From Actinomyces oris (lineage in GTDB: Bacteria > Actinomycetota > Actinomycetes > Actinomycetales > Actinomycetaceae), in the NCBI RefSeq assembly GCF_001937445.1, contig NZ_MSKS01000050.1:39500-103499 (forward strand): a DNA stretch of 64,000 nt, written 5' to 3'. Position 1 is the first letter of the stretch, and each line of letters begins with the position of its first letter. Of this stretch, positions 45,949 to 54,664 are shown piece by piece. The position numbers and the translations under genes were made by a program. The notes under the pieces were generated by a model. That model was not told the DNA's origin. It saw only the letters and a list, made by a program, of their open reading frames with translations, and made no database searches.

Positions 45949-47016
45949 TCACGCCTCCAGGGAGTAGCCCGTCACCGGCCCGGCGGTGTTGGGCTGCCAG
46001 CCCAGCGCCGGGGCGACGTGCTCGGCGAAGGCCTGCAGGATGTGGAGGTTGAAGTCGACGCCGAGCTGGCTGGGGATGGTGAGCATGACGGTGTCGGCGG
46101 CATGGAGCGCCTCATCCTGAGTCAGCTGCTCGATGAGGACGTCGGGTTCGGCGGCGTAGGTGCGCCCGAAGGTCGACTGCAGGCCGTCGATGACGCCGAT
46201 CTGATCGTGGGAGTCCTCGCCACGCAGGGCGAAGAACCTGCGGTCGGTCTCGGAGACGATCGGGAAGATAGAGCGCGAGACGCTCACGCGCGGGGTCCAG
46301 TCGTGGCCGGCCTCCTTCCAGGCCTCGCGGTAGCGGCGGATCTGCTCGGCCTGGAGGTGGGAGAAGCCCTCCCCGGTGGCCTCGGTCAGCAGGGTCGAGC
46401 TCATGAGGTTCAGGCCCTGGCGGGCGGTCCACTCGGCGGTCTCCCGAGAGCCCGCACCCCACCAGAGGCGGCGATCCACACCGGGTGCGTGCGGCTCGAT
46501 GCGCAGGCGGGAGCTCGCACCGGGGGCCATACCGCCGCTGGTGTCGAGGTCCGCCTGCGGGACACCCCGGACGGCGTCGAGGAACTGGGCGGTGTGGGCA
46601 CGGGCGACGTCGGCTCCACGCGGGTCGGCGCCGCCGGCGTAGCCGAAGGTCTCCCAGCCGCGGCGGGCCTGCTCCGGTGAGCCTCGGGAGATGCCGATGG
46701 CGATGCGCTGGTCGGTGAGCAGGTCGAGGGCGGCAACCTCCTCGGCCAGGTAGAGCGGGTTCTCGTAGCGCATGTCGATGACGCCGGTGCCGACCTCGAT
46801 GCGCTGGGTGCGGGCGCCGGCCGCGGAGAGCAGCGGGATGGGGGCCGCGGCCTGGCGGGCGTAGTGGTGAACGCGCCAGTAGGCGCCGTTGACGCCGATC
46901 TCGTCGGCGCCGACGGCGATCTCGACGGCGTCCTTGAGCGCCTGGCCGGCGTCGGGGTCGCCAGGGCCGCGACCGTGTCCGTAGTGTCCGAAGCTGAGGA
47001 ACCCGAATGCTTTCAT
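45949..47016 (-). CDS. LLM-class flavin-dependent oxidoreductase
   Basis: 355-aa luciferase-like TIM barrel. It starts MKAFGFLSFGHYGHGRGPG and has VNGAYWRVHHYARQ, GTGVIDMRYENPLYLAEEVA, DQRIAIGISRGSPEQA and RLWWGAGSRETAEWTARQG, all conserved in the alkanal-monooxygenase-like group. The start at 47016 was chosen because the protein opens with the family's first strand; an upstream extension overlaps the methyltransferase gene. It is the last gene of the cluster that begins with the TetR regulator, so it may help modify the compound exported by the DHA2 pump. The substrate is unknown. Confidence 0.85.
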   Translation of the reverse strand: MKAFGFLSFGHYGHGRGPGDPDAGQALKDAVEIAVGADEIGVNGAYWRVHHYARQAAAPIPLLSAAGARTQRIEVGTGVIDMRYENPLYLAEEVAALDLLTDQRIAIGISRGSPEQARRGWETFGYAGGADPRGADVARAHTAQFLDAVRGVPQADLDTSGGMAPGASSRLRIEPHAPGVDRRLWWGAGSRETAEWTARQGLNLMSSTLLTEATGEGFSHLQAEQIRRYREAWKEAGHDWTPRVSVSRSIFPIVSETDRRFFALRGEDSHDQIGVIDGLQSTFGRTYAAEPDVLIEQLTQDEALHAADTVMLTIPSQLGVDFNLHILQAFAEHVAPALGWQPNTAGPVTGYSLEA

Positions 47017-47099
47017 GCAGCCTTCAACTACGTGCGCCGTCGGATCATTCCGTCCGTCCGCGCGAGCCGTGTCACCCCGCCCTCGGGCGCCACGCGCCG

Positions 47100-47594
47100 T
47101 CAGCGCCGACGGCGAACTCGGCAGCCTCCTCGAAGGCCCGGCACGCCCAGCCAGCGGGGAACGGCCTCCTTGTAGTCGAGGTAGTCCTGCCCGAACCTCT
47201 CCTCCAGGGCCTTCTCCTCGGCCGGGATCTGGTGGCGGTCGATGAGCCAGACGAAGCCGGCCAGCGGGATCAGCGCGGACGGGTCCCTGCGCGCGATCGC
47301 GTGCGAGAGCAGCAGGCCCGTCAGCCCCAGGTACATGGGATTGCGCGTCAGCCGGTTGGGGCCGTCCACAACAAGGTGCTGGGCGCGCTCGACCCTCACC
47401 GGGTCGACCGTGGTGCGGTGGCGAAGAAAGTTGCCCGCGCTTCCGGCCAGCAGGCACAGCGAGCCCCCGACAACGGGAGCGGCCGCCGCCATCGACGACG
47501 GCGTCACTGTCCGACCACGAGTCATGGCGCACTGCGCCGCCCCCGCCATCGCCAGCAGCACTGCCGGGGGCGGTCGCCTAAAGATCCGTTCCAT
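47100..47594 (-). CDS. Isoprenylcysteine methyltransferase (ICMT)-like membrane protein
   Basis: 164-aa integral-membrane protein with about four hydrophobic helices. It has HLVVDGPNRLTRNPMYLGLT and, near the end, AEEKALEERFGQDYLDYKEA followed by VPRWL. These are the conserved N-P-M-Y-L and E-E-x(n)-F-G-x2-Y-x2-Y features of the ICMT/PEMT-like methyltransferases. The acceptor is unknown. The start is an ATG at 47594 directly after a GTG. It lies 16 bp downstream of the efflux pump gene on the same strand. Confidence 0.8.
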   Translation of the reverse strand: MERIFRRPPPAVLLAMAGAAQCAMTRGRTVTPSSMAAAAPVVGGSLCLLAGSAGNFLRHRTTVDPVRVERAQHLVVDGPNRLTRNPMYLGLTGLLLSHAIARRDPSALIPLAGFVWLIDRHQIPAEEKALEERFGQDYLDYKEAVPRWLGVPGLRGGCRVRRRR

Positions 47595-47613
47595 CACCGA
47601 GTCATCCTCTCAC

Positions 47614-49329
<1,716 letters not shown>

Positions 49330-49333
49330 TCAG

Positions 49334-50110
49334 TCAGCTGCGAGAACGACGGGCAGAGCCCCCGCGCGGCTTCCCCGGCGGGCTCGACGGCATCGGGTCG
49401 CCGGCAGCGGTGGGGGCCGCGGCGTCGGACCGAGGCGGGGAGACGACCTCGGAGATCGCCTCGACCATGGCGCGGATGGCGTCAACCAAGCTGGTCTGGG
49501 GGCACTGGCCTGAGACCTCGGGGTTCACAGGGCTCTCGGAGGCCCCGGGGTTCTCTGGGCGCGCTGCGGCTTCACGGCGTTCCTCCCAGGGGTGGGAGCG
49601 CCCGCACCACAGGTCCAGGGAGCTGCGCTGGATGGCCAGGGCCAGGGCGAGGACGGCGCGGGTGCGCGGGTCGTCGGGCTCGGCTCCCAGGCGGCGGCCG
49701 GCGGCCTCCGCCAAGGACTGGGCGACGATGCGCAGCCGCTCGTGGACGGCGCGCTCCACCTCGGGGTTGTCCCGCACGATCTCCGGGAAGGACAGGAGCC
49801 AGCCGCGCTCGGACTCGACGGCCTCGGCGCCGGAGGCGAGCAGGTCGCCGAGGTCCTCCAGGAGGCTTCCGGAGCCGTTGACGAAGGCCTCGATAACTTC
49901 GGGCGCCGGGGGCTCCGGGCCGACGACGAGGAGGTCGGCCTTGGAGGAGAAGTGGTTGAAGACGGTGCGCCGGGAGACTCCGGCCAGGGCGGCGACGTCA
50001 TCGACCGTCATCGCGGCGTAGCCGCGCTCCCGGGTCAGGGTGAGTGCGGCGGCACGGATGGCGGCGCGGGTGCGTCGCGCCTGGGTGGCGCGCAGGTCGG
50101 CTCGTGTCAC
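49334..50110 (-). CDS. TetR-family transcriptional regulator
   Basis: 258 aa from GTG 50110. The N-terminal helix-turn-helix is TRAAIRAAALTLTRERGYAA followed by TVDDVAALAGVSRRTVFNHF. The rest is a helical ligand domain; residues beyond about 180 are an unusual Pro/Ser/Ala-rich and Arg-rich tail. A GTG at 50125 adds five residues but falls inside the palindromic operator. The gene lies first in the TetR-DHA2-ICMT-LLM cluster and presumably represses it until its ligand binds. Confidence 0.88.
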   Translation of the reverse strand: MTRADLRATQARRTRAAIRAAALTLTRERGYAAMTVDDVAALAGVSRRTVFNHFSSKADLLVVGPEPPAPEVIEAFVNGSGSLLEDLGDLLASGAEAVESERGWLLSFPEIVRDNPEVERAVHERLRIVAQSLAEAAGRRLGAEPDDPRTRAVLALALAIQRSSLDLWCGRSHPWEERREAAARPENPGASESPVNPEVSGQCPQTSLVDAIRAMVEAISEVVSPPRSDAAAPTAAGDPMPSSPPGKPRGGSARRSRS

Positions 50111-50120
50111 ACCACCATCT

Positions 50121-50150
50121 TGCACTCAGTGCATGATTGCACTCAATGCA
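50121..50150. promoter_or_regulatory. Double TetR operator
   Basis: TGCACT-C-AGTGCA (50121-50133) is a perfect dyad. TGCACT-C-AATGCA (50138-50150) is a near-copy 17 bp away, and AGTGC recurs just beyond. It abuts the tetR start, the expected place for autorepression. Confidence 0.7.
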
Positions 50151-50247
50151 GTTCAGTGCGAGGTTCCTCACGGGGACGCCAGCTCATGCCGCCCGCTCCA
50201 CCGGCGACCGCAAACCGGCCACCAACGTTGCACAAACAAGCCGTTCA

Positions 50248-50272
50248 TGACACCTTACGACTTAAGGTGTCA
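50248..50272. promoter_or_regulatory. Palindrome upstream of the Fic gene
   Basis: TGACACCTTA and TAAGGTGTCA flank CGACT, a perfect 10-bp dyad 36 bp upstream of the fic GTG. It is AT-richer than its surroundings and well placed to be an operator; the HTH in the Fic protein could read it. Confidence 0.65.
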
Positions 50273-50307
50273 CCAAAATCCCGGACTCGACATGTTAAGG
50301 AGGATAA

Positions 50308-51597
50308 GTGGGGCAGTGGATCATTGGTCACTGGGATAACCCGCACAGCACCGGACTGAGCCGTCGTGACCGCCGCTCAGGCGAGTACCGGGCCTACGTG
50401 CCGAATCCACTCAGCGGTTCCAGCCTGAGACTCAGTCCTGACATCGAGGCGCTGGCGGCCCAGGCCGAGCAGCGAGTTCGTACGCTCACCATTTCTCCCG
50501 CCATGACTGCCGCCTCGAGGTTTCTCCTGCGCAGCGAGGCGATCGCCTCATCGCGGATCGAGGGGATCGCGCCGTCGGCCCACAAGGTCGCGCTGGCGGA
50601 GCTCGGCCAGCATGAGGAGGTCAAGGGACTCAGCGCCCAGGCACGCACCGTCGCCAACAACGTGACGCTGGTTCGCGCGGCCGTTGAAGAGCTGAATGAT
50701 ACGGCGCCGGTGGACGTTGACCGGCTACTGGCCCTGCATCGCAGCCTCCTACCCGATTCACCGGAGCATCATGGAATCCGAACGGTTCAGAACTGGCTGG
50801 GGGGATCCTCGTATCACCCCATTGAGGCGGACTTCGTGCCGCCTCCACCGGATCTGGTCCCTGGCCTGGTCGAGGACCTGCTGCGGTACCTCAACGGCGC
50901 CACGCATGCTCCGCTCATTCAGGCGGCACTCGTCCACGCGCAGTTCGAGACGATTCACCCGTTCACGGACGGTAACGGTCGCGTGGGCCGAGCACTCATC
51001 CACACGGTACTGACTCGCCGGGGGCTGCTTCCCGGCATGGTGCTGCCGACGAGCCTGGTCCTGTCGACGCTGAGTCATCGGTATGTCGAGGCGCTCTCCG
51101 CCTATCGGGGAGAGGACGCCGCTGATGAGGCTGAAACCTCCCCCGGCCAGCACGCATGGATCGCCTTCTTCCTTGAAGCGGTCATACTGGCCTGCGACCA
51201 GGCGGAACAGATCTCCTCCGAGCTCGACGACGTGCGCTCCGACTGGGCAAGCGCGCTTGAGGCGTGGGCCAGTCGGGAGGGCACCGGTCGCCGCCCGCGC
51301 AGCGACTCGGCGACGTCGCGCATCCTTGAGGGACTACCCGCTACCCCAGTCCTGACCATCTCGACGGCGTCGCAGGTCTACGGGGTCTCGCGCACTGCGG
51401 CGACGCGAGGACTTGAGACGCTCCGGGCTGCCGGGATCCTCACGACGGAGTCGATCGGCGCAGGGCGCCGCGCGTACACAGCCCGCGCGGTGCTGGACAC
51501 CATCACCTGGGCCGAGCGCCGCCTGGCCAGCACACGCTTCGACACCAGAGTCTCCGCACCGGCGCGCGCAGTTCCGGCGCAGCCCACACCTCGTTAG
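50308..51597 (+). CDS. Fic-domain AMPylase with N-terminal inhibitory motif and C-terminal HTH
   Basis: 429 aa. The Fic active-site motif HPFTDGNGRVGR is intact at 217-228, so AMP transfer to a protein hydroxyl is expected. The inhibitory helix S-x-x-x-E-G is at 81-86 (SSRIEG), making it a self-inhibited class II Fic protein rather than a toxin needing a partner. The C-terminal third has VLTISTASQVYGVSRTAATR, a winged-HTH-like unit. It starts with GTG 50308 after AAGGAGG. The palindrome 36 bp upstream suggests autoregulation. The target protein is unknown. Confidence 0.9.
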   Translation: MGQWIIGHWDNPHSTGLSRRDRRSGEYRAYVPNPLSGSSLRLSPDIEALAAQAEQRVRTLTISPAMTAASRFLLRSEAIASSRIEGIAPSAHKVALAELGQHEEVKGLSAQARTVANNVTLVRAAVEELNDTAPVDVDRLLALHRSLLPDSPEHHGIRTVQNWLGGSSYHPIEADFVPPPPDLVPGLVEDLLRYLNGATHAPLIQAALVHAQFETIHPFTDGNGRVGRALIHTVLTRRGLLPGMVLPTSLVLSTLSHRYVEALSAYRGEDAADEAETSPGQHAWIAFFLEAVILACDQAEQISSELDDVRSDWASALEAWASREGTGRRPRSDSATSRILEGLPATPVLTISTASQVYGVSRTAATRGLETLRAAGILTTESIGAGRRAYTARAVLDTITWAERRLASTRFDTRVSAPARAVPAQPTPR

Positions 51598-51618
51598 GCG
51601 GCTCGCGCGGGGCCGCCG

Positions 51619-52068
51619 TCAGGAGTGGAGGCGCGCCTCGTAGGCGGCGATCTCACCAACCTTGGGGCCGTAGCTGCTGGCGGGGTCATGGCGCAGGTCG
51701 AGCCAGATGTCGATGAGCGCCCAGGCGGCCGGGGCCGCGATGACGTTCTGTCCCATACACAGGATCTGGGCGTCGTAGTTCTCCACCGAGCCGCGCACGG
51801 TGAGCAGGTCGTGCGCGGTCGCCGCGCGCACCCCGGGCACCTTGTTCGCGGCGATGGCCGTTCCCACGCCGGTGCCGCAGATGAGAAGTCCGCGGTCGGC
51901 CCGCCCCTCGGCGACTGCCCGGGCGACCTGGAAGGAGACCTCCGGGTAGGTGATGTCCGGTGTGGACAGGTCGATGACGTCGCTCACGCGCCCGTCCCCG
52001 GCCAGTCGTTCCTCAAGAGCGTCCTTCAGGAGGACTCCATTGCCCGGGGCACCGATGGCGATTCGCAT
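51619..52068 (-). CDS. RpiB/LacA/LacB-family sugar-phosphate isomerase
   Basis: 149-aa aldose-ketose isomerase. MRIAIGAPGNGVLLKDALEE opens the fold; CGTGVGTAIAANKVPGVRAA has the catalytic Cys at 64 and the anion-binding GTGVG. The canonical RpiB region with the His after RxxND is replaced by SVENYDAQILCMGQNVI, as in the tetrulose-phosphate isomerase branch (e.g. DerI/LerI-type). Ribose-5-phosphate isomerase, tetrulose-phosphate or galactose-6-phosphate use are all possible. No sugar operon is adjacent. Confidence 0.82.
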   Translation of the reverse strand: MRIAIGAPGNGVLLKDALEERLAGDGRVSDVIDLSTPDITYPEVSFQVARAVAEGRADRGLLICGTGVGTAIAANKVPGVRAATAHDLLTVRGSVENYDAQILCMGQNVIAAPAAWALIDIWLDLRHDPASSYGPKVGEIAAYEARLHS

Positions 52069-52229
52069 GCACCCAGTCTCTCAGGCCTCGCCACACAAGG
52101 CGAGCCTTCAAGGGATCCATATGGTCTCACGGCTCTCGTCAACGCCACGAAAGGCGACAGAAGTACTGAGCGGCGACCATCAACAGACGTCCGTCTTCCG
52201 GGGCCTTCAGTCAACCGCCCTGCCGGCCA

Positions 52230-52382
52230 TCACGCCACTGGCAGAGGAGTGATGGCATCGATCTGCATCGAAAGACGGTCCTCCGCCACGTCAAGGTCAT
52301 ACTGGGTCTGCAGGTTCAACCAGAACTGCGCAGATACCCCGAAGTACTTGCCGAGCCGCAGCGCGGCGGCACCAACAACTCG
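52230..52382 (-). pseudogene. C-terminal fragment of a HigA-type antitoxin
   Basis: Codons up to the stop at 52230 read AALRLGKYFGVSAQFWLNLQ, then TQYDLDVAEDRL and an end like IDAITPLPVA, the highly conserved C-terminal half of HigA-family HTH antitoxins. The N-terminal helix-turn-helix is missing. Upstream the frame runs into the permease 3'-end repeat at 52383, so the gene was cut exactly there. It is not expected to bind a toxin. Confidence 0.75.
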
Positions 52383-52507
52383 TTCAGGCGGCCAGGAGGT
52401 CGTAGGCGGTGACGGCGCACACACCCAGGAGGAGGATGCCGAAGGCGGTCGTCAGGATCGATGCTGAGGCCCGTTTCGTCAGCGGCCCGCCGAGGAGCCC
52501 TCCCACC
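52383..52507 (-). repeat. 125-bp direct repeat, copy 1 (permease 3' end)
   Basis: Matches 53282-53406 at 122 of 125 positions in the same orientation. On the minus strand it encodes a hydrophobic C-terminus ending in a stop at 52384-52386. The same frame stays open leftward of 52507 to about 52555 (reading RKTSMVSVFVATSAVGG), so this copy keeps more of the permease gene. Confidence 0.85.
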
Positions 52508-52555
52508 GCCGAGGTCGCAACGAATACCGACACCATAGACGTCTTGCGGCGGGAC
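52384..52555 (-). pseudogene. 3' remnant of a membrane permease, TauE/SafE-like, copy 1
   Basis: The frame encodes about 57 residues: TSMVSVFVATSAVGGLLGG, then PLTKRASASILTTAFGILLL and GVCAVTAYDLLAA. Gly-rich helix, basic loop and last hydrophobic helix are as in the end of TauE/SafE anion exporters. No start or upstream body exists. The family call is tentative. Confidence 0.5.
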
Positions 52556-52597
52556 TCAGCACACTCGCTTAGACCCTACAGGTGCTATCATATCAGG

Positions 52598-52948
52598 GTG
52601 TGGAGCGTCGACATCGAGCTCATCGCAGGTTGGCTGACGTCACTGGACAGCGGCTCGCAGGAGCAGGTCGTCGCGGCCATCGAACTACTGGAGGAACAAG
52701 GACCTCGGCTCGGTCGCCCGCTGGTGGACACCATCAAGGCCTCTCGCCACAAGAACATGAAAGAGCTGAGACCAGGATCGACAGGGAGATCCGAGCTTCG
52801 AATCCTATTCGCCTTCGACCCAAAACGGCAGGCAATCCTGTTGATTGCTGGAGATAAATCCGGAAATTGGACCCGTTGGTACAAGCGGAACACACCCATA
52901 GCCGACGATTTGTTCGACAAGCACTTGCAAAACCTGAGAGGAGAGTAG
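52598..52948 (+). CDS. RelE/HigB-family toxin (phage Gp49-like)
   Basis: 116 aa from GTG 52598. SVDIELIAGWLTSLDSGSQE is the N-terminal helix, LGRPLVDTIKASRHKNMKEL a central part, and SELRILFAFDPKRQAILLIA the beta-sheet core of RelE-superfamily mRNA interferases; a Lys-rich YKRNTP loop follows. GC content is markedly lower than in the flanking genes. TATCAT lies 7 nt before the start, suggesting a leaderless transcript. The antitoxin follows after 5 nt. The order toxin-first matches higBA. Confidence 0.82.
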   Translation: MWSVDIELIAGWLTSLDSGSQEQVVAAIELLEEQGPRLGRPLVDTIKASRHKNMKELRPGSTGRSELRILFAFDPKRQAILLIAGDKSGNWTRWYKRNTPIADDLFDKHLQNLRGE

Positions 52949-52953
52949 ACACC

Positions 52954-53304
52954 ATGCCCATGACGATTGCAGAGTTCTTAGAAGTACATCCGGTAGACAG
53001 AGAACAGGTTGACGCCCATAAGAAACGGATGCTTGCCAAGATCCGCGCATATCGTTTGCGCGAACTGCGCAAGCGGGCTGGCCTCACTCAGGCACAGTTA
53101 GCAGATCGAATCGGCGTCAGACAGCGTCAGATATCAAAAATCGAGTGCGGCGAATTTGAGGACTTGAAGAGCAGCACCATCCGGCGATACCTGGAGGCTG
53201 TCGGAGCAAGTCTGCCCATCGACGTGACAGAATCTCAAAGACCTCAGGTGGCTCAAACATCCCGGCAGCGCCTACAGTTCATTCAGGCGGCCAGGAGGTC
53301 GTAG
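52954..53304 (+). CDS. XRE-family antitoxin
   Basis: 116 aa. The helix-turn-helix (RELRKRAGLTQAQLADRIGV, then RQRQISKIE) is at about 36-65, as in HigA/HipB-type antitoxins. It starts ATG 52954 with GAGGAG upstream, 5 nt after the toxin stop, forming a coupled type II pair. The last residues (QAARRS) and the stop codon are supplied by the second 125-bp repeat at 53282, so the original C-terminus was probably altered there. It is AT-richer than the core genome. Confidence 0.85.
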   Translation: MPMTIAEFLEVHPVDREQVDAHKKRMLAKIRAYRLRELRKRAGLTQAQLADRIGVRQRQISKIECGEFEDLKSSTIRRYLEAVGASLPIDVTESQRPQVAQTSRQRLQFIQAARRS

Positions 53305-53406
53305 GCGGTCACGGCGCACACACCCAGGAGGAGGATGCCGAAGGCGGTCGTCAGGGTCGATGCTGAGGCCCGTTTCGTCAGCGGTCCGCCGAGGAGCCCT
53401 CCCACC
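53282..53406 (-). repeat. 125-bp direct repeat, copy 2 (permease 3' end)
   Basis: Second copy of 52383-52507 (3 differences). It carries the same permease C-terminal codons on the minus strand. Leftward of 53406 its sequence diverges from copy 1 and meets an in-frame stop within about 24 bp, so it never extends into a gene. Confidence 0.85.
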
Positions 53407-53555
53407 ATTGATGCCGCCGCAGATACACCCTACCCACCTCACTTCGACCGAAACTTCAGAAAAGACGCGGCTCCGGGTCGATTGTGAAGTTTTGGTTGGT
53501 GAGTGAGAGAGGCGTCGCGGAGCCCCCGTCCGGAGAGCGGTGCCATCATGGGGTC
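53305..53555. other. Intergenic segment after the toxin-antitoxin locus
   Basis: Beyond the repeat (ends 53406) there is about 150 bp without a gene, AT-richer near 53440-53500, likely holding the promoter of the hydrolase at 53556. I see no clear -35/-10 pair. Confidence 0.4.
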
Positions 53556-54626
53556 GTGAACGCAACGACCGAGCACGCACCGGTGGACGCCTGGGGGCCG
53601 GACTTCCTGGGCCCGGGCTTCGAGGCCCGCACCCTGGAGCTGCTGCCCGACGACGAGGACGACGGCGCCGTCGCCACCCTGGTGCGCCACCTGCCGGCCC
53701 TCGACCCCGGCGCCCTGCCGGGCACCCCCACCACCCCCACCTTCATCTACCTCTACCTGCACGGCTGGAACGACTATTTCTTCCAGACCCACCTGGCCCG
53801 CGAGATCTCCCGCCTGGGCGGGGCCTTCTACGCCCTGGACCTGCGCCGCTACGGCCGTTCCTGGCGCGAGGGCCAGATGCTGGGCTGGTGCACCTCGCTG
53901 ACCGACTACGACGAGGACCTGGGCCTGGCCCTGTCCGCCATTCGCGCCGACCAGGGCTGGGAGACCGAGGTCGTCCTGTCGGGTCACTCCGCCGGCGGAC
54001 TCATCGCCTCCCTGTGGGCCGACCGCCACCCGGGGGCCCTGCGCGCCCTGGTCCTCAACTCCGCCTGGCTCTCACTCCAGGGCTCCGAGCTAGTGCGCAC
54101 CGTCGGCGATCCGGTGCTGCGCACCCTGGCGCTGCGCGACCCGCACATGTCGATCCTGGACGGCTGGGTCGACCCGGCGCGCGTCTTCTCCATCACCGAC
54201 GGCTGGATCCCCGAGCGCGACGGCGAGCTGCCCGATCCCGCCTGGGCCGACGACCCCTACGTGACCGGCTGGGACATCAACCCCGCCTGGTCGATCAAGC
54301 CCTCCGCGCCCGTGCGCGTCGGCTGGCTCCAGGCCGTCATGGAAGGTCACAACCGCGTCGCCCAGGGCCTGGACATCCGCTGCCCGGTGCTGTCCATGGG
54401 CGCGGCCTCCACCCGGCTCGGAGTGACGTGGATGCCGGAGTCCAGGAGCGCGGACACGATCATCGACGCCGACGCCACCGCCCGCCGCGCCGTCATGCTC
54501 GGCAAGCTGGTGACCATCGCCCGTTTCCCCGGCGGGGTCCACGACCTCACCCTGTCCGAGCCGCCCGTGCGTGAGCAGGTCTTCTCCGCCCTGCGCCGCT
54601 GGATGTCCGCCTACGTGCTGCGCTGA
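53556..54626 (+). CDS. Alpha/beta hydrolase
   Basis: 356 aa from GTG 53556. Oxyanion region FIYLYLHGWNDYFFQTHLAR, nucleophile elbow GHSAGG in VVLSGHSAGGLIASLW, and a catalytic His in FPGGVHDLTLS near the end; the Asp lies further up. The middle cap is unusually Trp- and Pro-rich (GWVDPARVFSITDGWIPE). The family resembles serine aminopeptidase-like lipases. An earlier ATG at 53484 adds 24 residues without homology. No signal peptide, so it acts in the cytoplasm; the substrate is unknown. Confidence 0.85.
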   Translation: MNATTEHAPVDAWGPDFLGPGFEARTLELLPDDEDDGAVATLVRHLPALDPGALPGTPTTPTFIYLYLHGWNDYFFQTHLAREISRLGGAFYALDLRRYGRSWREGQMLGWCTSLTDYDEDLGLALSAIRADQGWETEVVLSGHSAGGLIASLWADRHPGALRALVLNSAWLSLQGSELVRTVGDPVLRTLALRDPHMSILDGWVDPARVFSITDGWIPERDGELPDPAWADDPYVTGWDINPAWSIKPSAPVRVGWLQAVMEGHNRVAQGLDIRCPVLSMGAASTRLGVTWMPESRSADTIIDADATARRAVMLGKLVTIARFPGGVHDLTLSEPPVREQVFSALRRWMSAYVLR

Positions 54627-54664
54627 CCCGGTTCGACGACGGCCGGCGGCTCAGGCCAGGGGCT

